From: Oscheius sp. JU75
Lineage: Eukaryota; Nematoda; Chromadorea; Rhabditida; Rhabditidae
NCBI GenBank assembly: GCA_037178855.1
Contig: JASJZC010000004.1
Location: forward strand, 7,440,001 to 7,504,000
Direction: 5' to 3'
Length of the DNA: 64,000 nt
The notes beneath the pieces were generated by a model. The model worked only from the letters and a program-made list of their open reading frames with translations. It did not search any database and was not told the origin of the DNA. The position numbers and the translations under genes are program-made. Below, piece after piece: positions 12,264 through 28,294 of this stretch. Position 1 is the stretch's first letter; every line of letters begins with the position of its first letter.

Positions 12264-14997
12264 CTAGAAAGCCGGAGCAAGTCCGGAGATGAAGTTGACA
12301 CTTCGGCTGACCAGCATCCTGACGGGGCCTGGGCAACGAGGAGAGGCGGCCACCTGCTCGAGGGAGAAACGCATAGAGGCGAAGGCTTGCCTAGAAGAGA
12401 AAATTTATTAAAAGAAAAATGGGAAAAATGAGGTACCTGGTGTACGGATTACGACGAGAAGCATAGCGCAGAGTCAGGAAACGGTAGTAGAGGAAGGGCA
12501 TGAAGAGCGAGGCCTTTCCGCTGAAAAAAGGCGTGATTTTAAAACAAAATTTGTACATTTCAGAGCTCAGACTGTAAATTCATAACTTTCCGGCCCTACA
12601 CGGGGAAGGGGGGTCACTGTCTAGCTCGTTTTGATCAACATGTCTCTCCAATAACGCGCAACTTTGGCGAATCAGATATTGGGAACTGGAGACTAGAAAT
12701 GAAATCCAGCTATATAAGCTTTGATTCCGAAACGTCCGTTAGTTGTTCGAGTATGTTCCAGAGATTATCCACCCTCGTTTATAACGTTTGTCAAAATGAC
12801 AAACGGTGCGGTAAATTACCAAGAACTTCTTTTTGAGCTATTAACAAGTTCAAACCATGGAATGGTCTGTCAGACGAAAAAATTCTGGATGCTCTGCAAT
12901 GGATAACCTAACCGAGACAGTAGTCAACTAACCTCTGTTACGGCATGGATCGGCAGAGGGGGTCGCACAGACTGGAAAATCAACAGAGGAGCCCTTCGTA
13001 CAGCTCAAAAAAAATCGAAAAATATCAAGGTGTCGCGCAAATCGTTACAAAAACAAAAGGGCAGCCCCTTTGAGTAAGGAAGGGGATTGCGCAAATATTT
13101 TTGATGGCAGTGATTCAGTTGACCCTTGCTGTACTATGAAACTCCGGTAAACGTAAACTTACACAAAGATCATCGAAATGAGGATCGGAATCAGGAAGAT
13201 TTCGGCACAGGCGACGATTCCCAGAGCCGTCGGAGTATGTTCACGAACGAGCTGACTGAGCTTGAGGCAGACGGCGCTATTTCCACTGCCGGTTGTCGTC
13301 ATCAGTTTTGTCTAGAAATTTTGATTATTTAATACATGCTTCTACGCCCATTTTTATACATTTTGGACACAAATAATGCAACTTTAAAAGACGGCAGTGA
13401 ATTTAAAGAACTGTCGATGCCGAATTTAAAAAACTGGGGTCTCTCCCGATCATTGTGGGGCAACTCTACGAAGATTTCTGGCTGACTTTCAGTTCCCGAT
13501 AGGTCTAAAAATGATCCTCGGGTGTTTGTAGATTACGTAAGCGACGTTCTCTAGCTCTCAGCTTTTGCAGCACGATACGGTCATTTACTGTCTTGCCATT
13601 CCCGAAACTTACAGCGAAGGCAGCAGCCTGGAGCCCGCTGAAGATGAAAATGGGTAGGAGGGCCATCGTGACGGGGGTGGAGGTCAAGAACAGGACCGAG
13701 TAGAGAATGTAGTGACAGCTGTCCTCGAGCATCAGACGGGCGAAGAATTCGCGACTGAGGGTGATTGTGCCGACTCGCTGCTGCATGCGGAGGGCGTTCG
13801 TGGCGGCGGCTGAAAGATAGGAGATATTTGAAGCAACTATGGACTTGTTGTACTCTTTTCACCGCAAATATCCACACTATACCATAGAGAGTGCACCAGA
13901 GATGTGCGGGACGGGTAAACGCGAACTTTTGTCGTTGGCTTGTATAGCGTAAAGTTTGTGTATCGACGTTCGACGACGGTACATGTCGCGATAGGCAGGC
14001 TGCAGGGTTGGAAAGCCCGACCCGGCCTGGGTTTTTTTTCCCAACCCTGCAGGATGTATGGTATACGAGTTAGTTTAGATTATAAGGGACAGAGTAAGAA
14101 AGATTTACAGAGTTAGGATGAGCTCTGGCCCTGAACTTCTGGGCAGTGGCAAAGACAGAATAACTGTCATAGCGGTTGACAATACATACTTGGACAGACG
14201 GGGGAAGTTCATGGACAGAGCCACGGCATGCTTATGACAAGGACTGGACAATAGTAGGATAAGTTGACGTTGTAAGGCAGGAACCGAGCAAAATCGACTT
14301 ACAAGGACAGTGACGAGCATTAGACATGCTGATAGGATACGATCAAAACCAGCCGGCAGAAAGACTGCTTTAACAGACCAGTGATAGGATAAGGATGCGC
14401 TAGCAAAATCAGGATAAATCTGTTTCATAGCCATGAACGAGGTGAACAAGATGGCAGGTAGCCGAAGTCAGAAGTGGACACGTTGTTCTGGACATGGGGC
14501 AAGTCACAACAGGCGCCGCCTACCTGACCGAAATGTTCGTTCCAGCCAGGTTCGCGCGCAGAGGGCGCCTTTGGTCAGTAACCTAACTGACCAGACCAGA
14601 GCGCCCTCTGCGAGCGACACTGGCCACTTCAACCTCGCGTGTGAACTGTGGTCATTTCAATAATCATGTTCCGGTGAATTAAGGCAAAATATGCAAAGTT
14701 CTACCTGCCGCGAAAGCCTTAAAGTAGGCTGAATCCGGGGCGATTGGGGATAGCATCGGCAGGACGTAGCAGATGGCGAAGAAGAGTGTCATCAGCCGCG
14801 TCGCGTTCATACAGCATTCCATTAGATTTGTCGAAATGAATTGCTACAATTTTTTGTCATAAAACAGGGGAAAAAAGACAACTGACAGAAATTGTCATGG
14901 CCGCAGGAATTTGATTGCCCTGTGAGGCTCCAGAGCTTGTCGAGGGTGCAGTGTCGCCAGTGGTGGGCTCAGAAGGCTCCTCGCGAATCTCTACCAT
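12264..14997 (-). CDS. tmem-33: TMEM33/Kr-h2 family ER membrane protein
   Basis: Multi-pass endoplasmic reticulum and nuclear-envelope membrane protein; family members interact with reticulons and help shape ER tubules. Exons in transcript order: 14997-14887, 14843-14705, 13809-13613, 13311-13163, 12520-12437, 12390-12264. All phases close, giving 268 residues against about 247 in human TMEM33. Diagnostic matches include LEDSCHYILYS followed by PVTM, ACAEIFLIP, PFLYYRFLTLRYASRRNPY and the C-terminal FISGLAP. Four hydrophobic segments are visible. The N-terminal 35 residues are Ser/Thr/Glu-rich and not conserved. The sequence TTCCAG ends two bases before the ATG, suggesting a trans-splice acceptor. 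The intron at 13810-14704 holds two inverted repeats and TGACAG-rich sequence. Confidence 0.93.
14000..14052. repeat. inverted repeat with perfect 12-bp arms
   Basis: CTGCAGGGTTGG at 14000-14011 is the exact reverse complement of 14041-14052, with a 29-base loop. It lies in a TMEM33 intron and could be a foldback element or an RNA hairpin. Confidence 0.75.
14557..14612. repeat. nested palindrome in TMEM33 intron
   Basis: Outer arms CGCAGAGGGCGC (14557-14568) and its exact reverse complement (14601-14612) enclose inner arms TGGTCAGT (14572-14579) and ACTGACCA (14586-14593) around a 6-base loop. The sequence is much GC-richer than the surrounding intron. Confidence 0.8.
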
Positions 14998-15988
14998 CCC
15001 TGGAACATGTCATTTTTATGGAATCGTTGGAAAAAAGGTTAGAAGAGTTGTAAGCAATGAAAATTAGGAAAATTGGGAGTTGGACGGAGGAAACGGTGCT
15101 CAGGGAAGCATGCCTCAGCTTTTCCTTATTTTTACAACCGATTCTACAGCTATTTTGGGCTACACACCAAAATTTTCTAGAAAAAAATAACGTAAAACTA
15201 TTACCTCATTATAAAATGAGGAAATGAGAGTAGAGGCAAGACAAGGCTACGTAGAAAAGTCATGAAATTGGAGAAGTTTGCCTAATAGGGAACACGTTGC
15301 CAAGAGACAGACAGAAATCAAAGAGCTTTTGGCGCAAGGCCACGTCTCTATGTGACGCTAGCTTGATACTGGCAATCAAGACGAGTGACCTGACCCTCAT
15401 GCAGGGCAGGTTTGCTTCAAAACCGAAACAACAGTGCCCATTTTTATACAATTCCGCTTGTGAAACTGCTAGAATCCTTCGCAGCTACGAAACTAGACAA
15501 AAAAGCGAGAAAATGATGGAGAATAGCGAAGAGACAATGATGAAAGTAGTAGTGACGTGTTATAATGTCCTAAGAGATCAGATTTGGGATGTTGAAACGA
15601 TTGAAAGCAGGTAAAAGCAGTACTGAAATTATCAAGGCGGAGAACAAAAAATAGTCGAAAAGTAGGTAAAAACATTCGCATAGACTTCAATAACGTAATA
15701 AATAGTATAGTAGTAAGCTAAAATATGAAGAAAAAGTTCTTAACAAAAGTCATCCAAACTGTACAAATTCATGTCCAGACACGTGAAACACTTCTACAAT
15801 TCTCCCTGTTTTGGAAGTACTCTGAAATGCTGACAAAAATGGTCAAAAACAGGAGGGAGTGACTATGGCAACCGAGCACTTTATATCGACGGCTTGTTTT
15901 CGAGTCGAACACTTGAAATTCAAGGGTACGCAACTGCGTACCCTATTTTTGTTTCAGGGTGTTTCCTAGTTATTTTATTACCAAAAAA
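14998..15988. other. head-to-head spacer between TMEM33 and parkin
   Basis: A divergent intergenic region of about 1 kb that must hold the promoters of both genes. I found no TATA-like element of note and no supported open reading frame. The 105-codon frame near 15300-15614 has no coding character. Confidence 0.6.
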
Positions 15989-17827
15989 ATGTCCCTGGAG
16001 ATCCCCGTAACCGTCCACAATCGACTAAAACACACCAAGCAACAGCTGGTGGTAAAAATTAATGAGAGAGACACGGTGAGCAGAGTAATTTTACGAAGTT
16101 TAATGGAAAATTGACAGATCAAGACAGTGACAGAGCAGATCTCGATAAAGACAGGCATACCGAGACAGAATCTGTCGACAGTGCTCTGTGGACATCATCT
16201 GGACGAGACCACGACGATCAAGGATCTTTTTCTTGGTCCAACCACGTAATTTTACCTATTTTCTCGAGGAATGCAGCAATAATTTTCAGAAATCTAGTCG
16301 TCCTCGTTGTGGAGAAGGAAAAGACAGGAAATTTGGCCAAGAGCCCGTCCAGTTCGCTCTCAGATTCCAGCCAAATTGGGTCTTTCTATCTCTGGTGCAA
16401 GGAATGCGACGACGTGACCAAGGGAAAGCTCAGGGTGTATTGTAATAGCTGTTCAAGTGCTGCTGTGGTGGTGAAAAAGGAGCCGAGTCGATGGGAAGAT
16501 GTGCTAATAAGGTAAGACGATGTTGTGTTTTTTACACGTTTGGTAGCTTAAGGAAGTTTTACGAGAGATTAGACAGCTCTAGACACAATCAAAGACAATC
16601 AAAGAATGTTTTCATGCTAATCGCTCATTTCTAGCAAAAAAAGGGTTGCCACTGATTTTAGACAATAATAAAGGGAAAAACAGCAAGAAAAAGGCAAGGA
16701 AAAAGTGTAGAATATGTTTAGAATCTCAAATTTTGTTCCTGCGGCGCGCTAAACTGTTCTTCACCTTAATTTTCCAGCAAAAGAATCCCCATTCATTGTG
16801 AGGACTGCGAGCAGCCGGACGCCTTTGCCATGTTCCGCTTCAAGTGCGTGAAATGCTCTGGTGTGGCAGCTCCTCTCTCCCATGTCCGTGGAAACTGGGA
16901 GCAGGCGAGCTGCATGATCTGTGCCGAGGAGAACGAGCAGTTTATGTTCGACCTGGGCTGCAATCATCCCTTCTGCCAGCATTGCTTCAAGAAATACGTC
17001 GAAACGTCACTAAATCAGGGCAATTTTGTCTTCCGACCCCCTTTTGGCTATACAATCGGTTGCGGGTACGCTGGCTGCGATTGTAAGTCAAAAAATCGCA
17101 AAGTTACATGAAAATAGATGCTGTCCGGGACGCCCACCATTTCCAAGTGCTCGGAAAGGAAAAGTACCAGAGATATCAACAGCTGGCCTGTGAGAAACTG
17201 GTCGCTCTGCATGAGCAGGGCGTGTTTTGTCCTTATCCTGACTGCGGGACCTACTTTTTCTGGGAAATGAACAACGATGACGGAAAGACCTATTGTCCGA
17301 GCTGCTACAGACACTTTTGTCGCAATTGCAAGTCCAGAGAATGCACCTGCATGAGCGAGGATGACCTGAATAGAGTCACAATTGCTGCTACGACGAGGTG
17401 AGTAGAGGTGACCAAGAAGCCAGTGAAGATTGTGAGAATGAGACATCATGACTGGCAACCATTTTTAAGCTAAACAAATCCATTTTAAGGCAAAAATATC
17501 AAGTTTTTGTCATTATTTTGTCGAGAACCACAAGTCTTCTTCCGAAACAAGAGTATCAAGGAGCCGTACCAAAAAAAAAACTCTAGCTACCAGGAGCTCC
17601 TCTTGAAGCATCCGGCTTGCTATTTTACAAAGACAAGAACATTATAGAGTTTTTCCCGACGGTGACTCCACCAAAAACATTCCAGAAAATGCCCGGGATG
17701 CAGTTTCGACACCGAGAAGAACGGCGGTTGTGCCCATATTCACTGTACTTCTTGTGGAGCAGATTGGTGTTTTCGGTGCGAGAAGATGTGGACGGACGAG
17801 TGCCAGTGGGATCACTGGTTCGGATAG
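15989..17827 (+). CDS. pdr-1: Parkin RBR E3 ubiquitin ligase
   Basis: RING-between-RING ubiquitin ligase of mitochondrial quality control. Exons: 15989-16075, 16118-16245, 16290-16511, 16778-17082, 17118-17397, a linker region, an exon ending at 17648 (last 13 codons certain), and 17686-17827 (TAG). Order: ubiquitin-like domain (first two exons), RING0 ([20 protein letters not shown], then WEDVLI), RING1 ([19 protein letters not shown]), IBR, RING2. The catalytic cysteine lies in EKNGGC at about 17719-17736, followed by HIHC, and the protein ends DHWFG as parkins do. Introns 17083-17117 (35 nt) and 17649-17685 (37 nt) are needed to keep frame. The IBR-RING2 linker (17398-17608) cannot be joined uniquely; several tiny introns are possible beside a 10-A run. 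Acceptance of phase elsewhere argues against a pseudogene. Confidence 0.93.
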
Positions 17828-18294
17828 TTTATGACGCATTTTCGAATCGTTCTTTTGTACTATCCTACCTAACCAGTCCTCTCCCTCGCTCCTCCTCTTC
17901 CCCTTTTTTTGCTCAATCCTGCCCGGGTTTCTATTAAGAAAACTATTTAAAATTTTGATCTGTCTATATCCTACTGTAGACGAGTTTGCGTAAATGGTCT
18001 AGTGGCCAAGATCATGGCTTACTAATCTGGAGGCCAGGGGCTCGGATCCTTTTCTCATTAAACCATTACTTTTCCAGGTCTTTTATCTATTTACGGTCTT
18101 CTAACGCCTTTGCATAAATGGCCTAGTGGATACGAGTCTGGCCTAGTAATCTAAAAACCTGTGGATTGGATCCTCCCTTCGAAAACATAAGAATCATATA
18201 ACGTAACGACTTTTTCGAAGGTGATAACAAGGATAACGAGGTGGGGAATGGAACAAAAATCAACATAACAATAGAAAGCGGCCATTTTTTTTCG
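17828..18294. other. tail-to-tail spacer between parkin and PES1
   Basis: Non-coding 3' flanks of two convergent genes. Most of the recognisable content is two copies of the tRNA-derived repeat listed separately. No AATAAA is obvious for either gene. Confidence 0.6.
17987..18176 (+). repeat. tandem pair of tRNA-derived repeats
   Basis: Copies at 17987-18052 and 18109-18176 both begin TTTGC(G/A)TAAATGG, continue with CTAGTGG and CTAATC/TAATCT, and end in GGATCCT. They represent the plus orientation of the family also seen inverted in CBP and TRAPPC11 introns. Confidence 0.65.
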
Positions 18295-21200
18295 CTAAGC
18301 AGAGGCATCAACCTTGGCCCTCTTCTGTTTCAGCTTCACAGCCTCGTTACGATTCCTCTTGAAGGTCTTCTTCATGCTGTGATAGACGCGCGAGTGCTTT
18401 TTCGTGATCATCATCTCGCGCAGCTTGTTCTCGGCACCCTTAATCCCGATTTTTTTATGCGTTAAAATGAGTCAAAATACCTGTTGATTGAGCTCAAGCT
18501 GCTTGTTCTTCTTGTGCATCTTGCCCAGACTGACACGCATTCCCTGGGGCTCTTCCTCCACGGGCTTCTTGGCTTTTTTGGCCTTCGGCTCGGCGATCTG
18601 CGGTTCGTTGGCCACGAGGGACGACACATCTGAAAATGACGGGGAAATTGGCTAAAAACGTAAGGAAGCCTGACCTTTGCCAAGATTTCTGAGCTCCTCG
18701 ATCCTCTCAACCGGTACGTAGTCACCGGAGGTTTCCTTGGCAAAGGGAGAAAAGTGCGGAGGAGGGGCAACTCCGGGCATGTACTTCTCGGTAGGGAGCT
18801 TGCGACGAGCATTCAGAGAGTCGAAGATCCATTGAGGTTGAATGTACAGTCTAGAAACTTTCCTTGTTAACAAAAGAGAATTTGACAAGGATTAATTGAC
18901 AAAAAGAAACGGCCACATAGACAGGTAGAAGTTGGACAGGCAAACATAGACTGGTAAAACTAACAAACTCGGCATAGCATGGACAGTCTGACAGGAACCT
19001 CATAACAGTAGGTTAATGGATCTCTGCCAATGCAGAGGAGGATCGTGCAGACTATGGAAAGTCAACAACAAACCCTTATGTATAGCACGAAAATGTACAA
19101 ATTGCCCAAGGGAACGCACAAATCGCTACAAATACAAAAAATACCGGGGTGGGAGAGGTTCTCCAATCAAAGTAAAAAAAAGGGCCGCCCAAAGAAAATT
19201 TTCATGATGTATCACGAAAATCCGATCTCACCTATGAACATCGAGTTTTTTCAACGGCCTATCAACAATCTGGTGTGTGATGGCCTTGTTCGTCTCCTCG
19301 AGATGAGCCGGACCACCTTCCCATCCCACCGTGCCGCCACAATTGCGAATAATCAGCGTCAGGGCCTCTTTCGGGACTTCCCTGTTCAGGAAGAAGACAC
19401 AGCCTTTGAACAGGCTCCTAAAACACGATTTTGGTAAAAAAAAAATTGGCGGGAAACAGTACTTGATGGCCTTGGCTTCCTTGATCTTTTCGGCAAAGCT
19501 GCCGTCATCGTCTCCGAACATTTCCAGCTGCTCCTCGTCGTCTTTCGACTCCACATCGGCCCTTTTTGCCAACGGCTTGGCCAGGCTGTAGACCTTCTCG
19601 ATGTGCTCTTCCTCGTCACCGTCTTCGACTGCAAATGGGGTGTTTTCCCAAGTTTTTTAGATGGTAAAAAACGGACCTTCAGCGTTGACAACATTCTGAC
19701 CAGTCTGAATCTGGGGCGGATAGTAGAGTCCGACCATTTGGAAGAGCTTGAAGTTGACGAAGCTGAGCATGGCCACGTAGAACTCGGCGAAGGTGACCTG
19801 TATGATTGAACATTTGGGTCTACTTTGTGCCAGAGGCTCCGAAACTGGCATGCGAGGAAAGATGTGGCTCTACAAAGCCGTAGAGCTGGTACCAACACCG
19901 GGAAAAGACCAAAAGAGTTGATCAAGACGCTGTTAGCATACATTAGAACCAGTCCTAAAACTTGGCGTGCACAACGAAACATCAAGGAACGTCGAATTGC
20001 GGTTAAATACAGTCCTACAATGTTCAAACCTGGGCGAAAGCTATGAGAGCGTTCTCAAAGAGAATGTAGGCCAAAGATTTGAGACTCTAGGTGACTGTTT
20101 TCCGAACCAAATTTAGGATGTTTGTAAGATGGTAGTCTAATAACAAGTCAAAATTGTCTTTTTGAGTCATATGCAAAAAAATGCTCGAATTTCACGGGCA
20201 AGCTTGAATGAAGTGACGGGCAAAAATATAACATGAACTTGGCCTCTCTTTCTAGATTTTGGAAAGAACAGGAGTTGTTCATGCTACACGGGCGACGATT
20301 CTAAGGGAGACTCGCTAATTACCGGTAGTCAAAAAACTGAAACTAGGAGCAAAGTTAGAGTCTTTTGTTGCAAAAGCTCTGTAACAGAAACAACTACTTT
20401 GGAAACTAGTGTCCCAACTAATTGCGAGAGATAACACTTGTAGGACTACTAGGACACGCATTTAATATTCAGGGGTACCAAAACCAGTAACTTTACCCGT
20501 CTGCCGACATCAAAGATGTGTTCTCAAGGGTTGACTACGGAGACTGTTCAATCTCACTACGATTACTTATTACGATCGAAATCTAAGCATTTGATTGACA
20601 TAGGTTTTCTAAACATGTCACCAAGCTTTAGAGACCATTTTCAGGCCATAAGGACTTGAAGAAATGGTTCAAAACACAGTCAAAATCCTACCAAAACCGA
20701 GAAATCCACATCGGTGACATGGGGAAGACCGCGCTCATGCGGCACGATCCAGGTGATCTTCTCGCCGCAAATCTCAGCCTGGTAGTAGATGCCCTTGATC
20801 GAGATGAAGGTGTTCTTCAGGCACTGGGCCTCGATCACATAGTGCATAAATTCGGCTGTCAGCCGTCGACAAGAGTCAATCACACCCTCCTTCAGGATTT
20901 TAGTGTGTGGCAGAGTGGCGAAGGTGAAGCAGAGACAGAGAGCATCGTCCAGATCGCGAATAGCGGACCCGAAAGTCGGGTATCTGACAATAAAAATAGT
21001 GAAAATGACCACTTTTTGGGTACCTTTCTTTGACGATTCTGTCCAAATTGTACTCAGGCTTGTTCTCGTAGAGCTTCTTCAGCTTGCTCTCCTCCTTCTT
21101 GGCCTTGAAGTGGTTCAACTTTCTCAAAAAGACCTTAAAAATTGGTATATTTTGGTTCCAAAAGTGTCAGGAACCTTATACTCTCTGAACTTGTTGATAA

Positions 21201-21470
21201 TAGGCTCGTGGGCGAGGAAGTTGATGTCTTTGCGGTAGTAATAGACGTGATTCTCGGTAGAGCCCTTGTTCACCTTCTTCTTGTTGGCCGGATCGTGAGG
21301 ATAGACGCCCTGAATGAGATTTTACAGGATTTTACCCGAAAAAATACCTTGAGGATACAAAGTCTTCTGAAATCCTTCAAGCTGAGCTGAAGTTTCTTCA
21401 GGGCCTGTCTTCTAGAGATGAAGGCGACGGCTGCGCCAGCCTCATACTTCGGCTTTACCCTTGTCTTCAT
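18295..21470 (-). CDS. pes-1: Pescadillo (PES1) ribosome biogenesis factor
   Basis: Nucleolar component of the PES1-BOP1-WDR12 complex required for 60S subunit maturation. Exons in transcript order: 21470-21348, 21309-21175, 21133-21024, 20983-20692, 19797-19677, 19628-19463, 19417-19232, 18850-18675, 18629-18481, 18438-18295. Phases close to 533 residues. The N-terminal Pescadillo domain shows [42 protein letters not shown] and [10 protein letters not shown]. The BRCT domain (about residues 316-425) includes [20 protein letters not shown] and [12 protein letters not shown]. An acidic linker precedes BRCT, and the tail is basic. The intron at 19798-20691 is the only long one. It is divergently transcribed from rpl-9, a sensible pairing of two 60S-related genes. 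Confidence 0.96.
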
Positions 21471-22292
21471 CTTTCAACTGAAAAACCTTGATTTTAGGGA
21501 GAAAAAAAATAATAGAAAGAGGAAGAAACAATTTTCAACAATAAATATTGGCTTTCTAATCTTATTTATTTAGCCTAATCTATTCCCAAAGCTTCTGTTA
21601 AGTGATAGACACTCCTTTTATCGATTTTCAATTAATTAAAAACTGGGCGAAATAGCAAAAATATCGAAGAGAAACGAAATGCCAGCCGCCGCAGGCCTGC
21701 TTGCAATCCGCGCGCAAATCTGCTTGCGTATCCGTCAATCGGCGGCTGCAATGCTTTATGGGTTGGTGCGCAGTTTACTGTAGCTTTCGGAAATTAGGAC
21801 TTTGGGCTAGAGTTCATTCCTATTCTCGCTCTCCTTGTCCCATTTTGTCCCTTTTTCCTTGTTTCTTCTGGATTTTATTGGAAAATTAGATTGCAAGTAG
21901 TGTAAACTAGATCTAGTACGCATTTGGACGAAAATATTAGCAGAAAACCCAGTAGTTTCCATGCTCCTGGCCTTCTTTCGTGTAAAGTTGCTCTTATTCC
22001 TTTTTTTGAGCTATTTTATTGCTGCTATCCGGTGCATTTGATGCTAGAACATTGGAGCGGGGCAATTTTGTCTATGCGTACGAAGTTCGGAGCATTTCGT
22101 AAACGAGATGGGGCTGCCGTTGTCTTGATTTTGCCCATTTTTCTCCAACCATGCCTACATTCTGGGTTGTGAATATCGCTCTAGGGCTTCAAATTGACCT
22201 CCTTTTCGTGTTTTCCATCCTGAAAATGAGGGTCTCGTTTTTCTCCTGGCTCAGCTTGCAATTCCCTATTTTGCAGGTAATCCAGACGGATC
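21471..22292. promoter_or_regulatory. divergent promoter region of PES1 and rpl-9
   Basis: About 820 bases between two divergently transcribed ribosome genes. A GC-rich block at 21675-21765 stands out from AT-rich flanks. TTTTGCAG ends at 22276, 16 bases before the rpl-9 ATG, and probably receives a spliced leader. I see no supported coding sequence. Confidence 0.5.
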
Positions 22293-22961
22293 ATGAAGCT
22301 GGTCGAGTCCAACGATACTGTAACCTTCCCCGAGGGAGTGACATTCACGGTTAAAAACCGTATTGTCCGCGTCACCGGACCCCGAGGAACCCTCGTCCGC
22401 GACTTCCGTCACCTCCACATGGAGCTCGAGCGCGTCGGAAAGAACGTGCTCCGCGTGCGCAAGTGGTTCGGAGTCCGCAAGGAGATCGCCGCCATCCGTA
22501 CAGTCTGCTCCCACATCCTCAACATGATCAAGGGAGTCACCAAGGGATTCCGCTACAAGATGCGCTCCGTATATGCTCACTTCCCCATCAACGTCACCCT
22601 ACAGGACGGAAACCGCACCATTGAGGTATGTCTTTCGGAGTTGTTGTAATGTGCCCAAATTTCAGATCCGTAACTTCTTGGGAGAGAAGATCATCCGCAG
22701 AGTGCCCCTGCCCGAGGGAGTCGTCGCCACCATCTCCACCGCCCAGAAGGACGAGCTGATCGTGGAAGGAAACGACATCCAGGCTGTTTCTCAAGCTGGT
22801 GAGTCTTCCGTCTCCTGTTCGATGCCTCCAACTCTTTGTACTCGCTCTTACCCTCATTTTCAGCTGCCCGTATCCAACAGTCGACCACCGTCAAGGAGAA
22901 GGATATCCGTAAATTCTTGGACGGAATTTACGTCTCCGAGAAGACCACCGTCGTTGAGTAA
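22293..22961 (+). CDS. rpl-9: 60S ribosomal protein L9 (uL6)
   Basis: Large-subunit ribosomal protein uL6. Exons 22293-22625, 22666-22798 and 22864-22961 (TAA) give 187 residues, matching the family length. Characteristic segments are [56 protein letters not shown] and the C-terminal [12 protein letters not shown]. Codon use is strongly biased to C-ending codons, as expected for high expression. The stop lies 64 bases from the stop of the convergent aldehyde dehydrogenase gene. Confidence 0.98.
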
Positions 22962-23025
22962 TCTTTTTTTGTTACGCGGATTTGTTGATAAACTGTTAAC
23001 AAAGTAAATTTATGTCTTTATTCAC

Positions 23026-26887
<3,862 letters not shown>

Positions 26888-27418
26888 TCTGAATGAGGAT
26901 GAAATAGTCGACAAGATTCTATGAAAGCTGATAAGAAAGAACAACAGAGCGTAGAAGAGAAGCAGGAAGAATGAGTGATAGCCAAGGCGCGGCTGTCCCC
27001 CTCTGCTCCGGGTCAAACGATTAAAACGGGATCAGAGAGGAGTTCGGGTGTAAATGAATGGGACGAGAGGTCGAGATTAGATTTTAACAATCAATTGGTG
27101 GGACCAGATAAGGAGGTGTTTTGGTCAAAGAACTGAGAGAAACTGAGGGACAGAGAGACATAAACAAGGAGATAGAGAGACAGAGAGACAGCAAGTCGAG
27201 AAGAGGACAAGGAACTGAGAAACTCGAGTAGGGAGACGAACACTGATTGATAAAAACCGACAGGGGACGAGGTTGCCACTGTAATCGATAGAGAACAAGA
27301 GGTGAGTCGCATTATAGATGGAACAGGTCAGAATAATCTGGGAAAATGGATTTTACTGCCAGCTCCTGTCCCTCTGTTTCTCTCGAAACATATGTACATC
27401 TTCATTCAGTAAGAGGTA
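26888..27418. other. spacer with GACAGAGA-type repeats
   Basis: Upstream of the ALDH gene and downstream of the chemoreceptor gene, both on the minus strand. It includes a degenerate purine-rich tract at about 27120-27200 built from GACAGAGAGA words. No gene was seen. Confidence 0.55.
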
Positions 27419-28252
27419 TCAGATTTTTACAATAGTCTGATCAGTATTAGAGAAGCCCGAATGTGGTACGACTTCTCTTCCCTTGCATGACAGCTTCGCA
27501 AAAATCCATCTCCTATAGGGGATGACAAAGTAAAGGGTGAAGATAGGGCTGATCACTGGTAGTAGGCCAACAAATTGCATCATGGCGTACTCGAGAAAGG
27601 CCGAGTTCAGTACACCGGCTTGTTCCAGGACGAAGACCATGATTGTGCCCAGGTAGAAGGCTGGGAGGAAGGCTTGAACAAGAAGAGCCTGGAGATATGA
27701 GTGTGAGGGAGACAGAGACAGTTACCTTAAACAGTTGAGAATGCATAGCCTTGGTTTGTTCTGACATTGCTGTCGTCCTCAGATGTCTGATAATGACAAC
27801 ACTCAAAATTATGATGATAATGTAGACAGGAACAATGGGCAGGGACATGTGAAGATTGGTGAACAGTTCCTTCCACCCAAAAATGTTCAAGTTCCCAGAG
27901 ATGGTCTTCCCCGACAGGTCATAGTCAGGGCGAGTCTGCTGGAGCAAAGCAATGATATCTTCTGTAGGGGATTCGGCCAGGATACAGACCACCAACTGGA
28001 AAAGAGAGACAGAGTAGGCAAGCAGAACTACTGTTAGAAGAGAAGAGAATGAGGGCATCTTGGTGACCAATATACGGTAGCGAAAGACGAAGGAGATCAA
28101 AATGCTCCAGAGAGAGTGACTGTAGCAGTGGAGGGTGAAAGAGTAGCCAATGTAGCAGGCAGTGGAACTGAGATATCTGCATGGTCCGAGAGAGAAAAAT
28201 CCAATTGAACCACCCAGAGGAATCAGTCTGGAGTATAAGGGATTAGAGGGAA

Positions 28253-28294
<42 letters not shown>

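Noticed and set aside
19386-20027. A 213-codon minus-strand frame near PES1
   Set aside because: It runs through a PES1 exon in the wrong frame and into an intron; the correct PES1 frame is established by homology.
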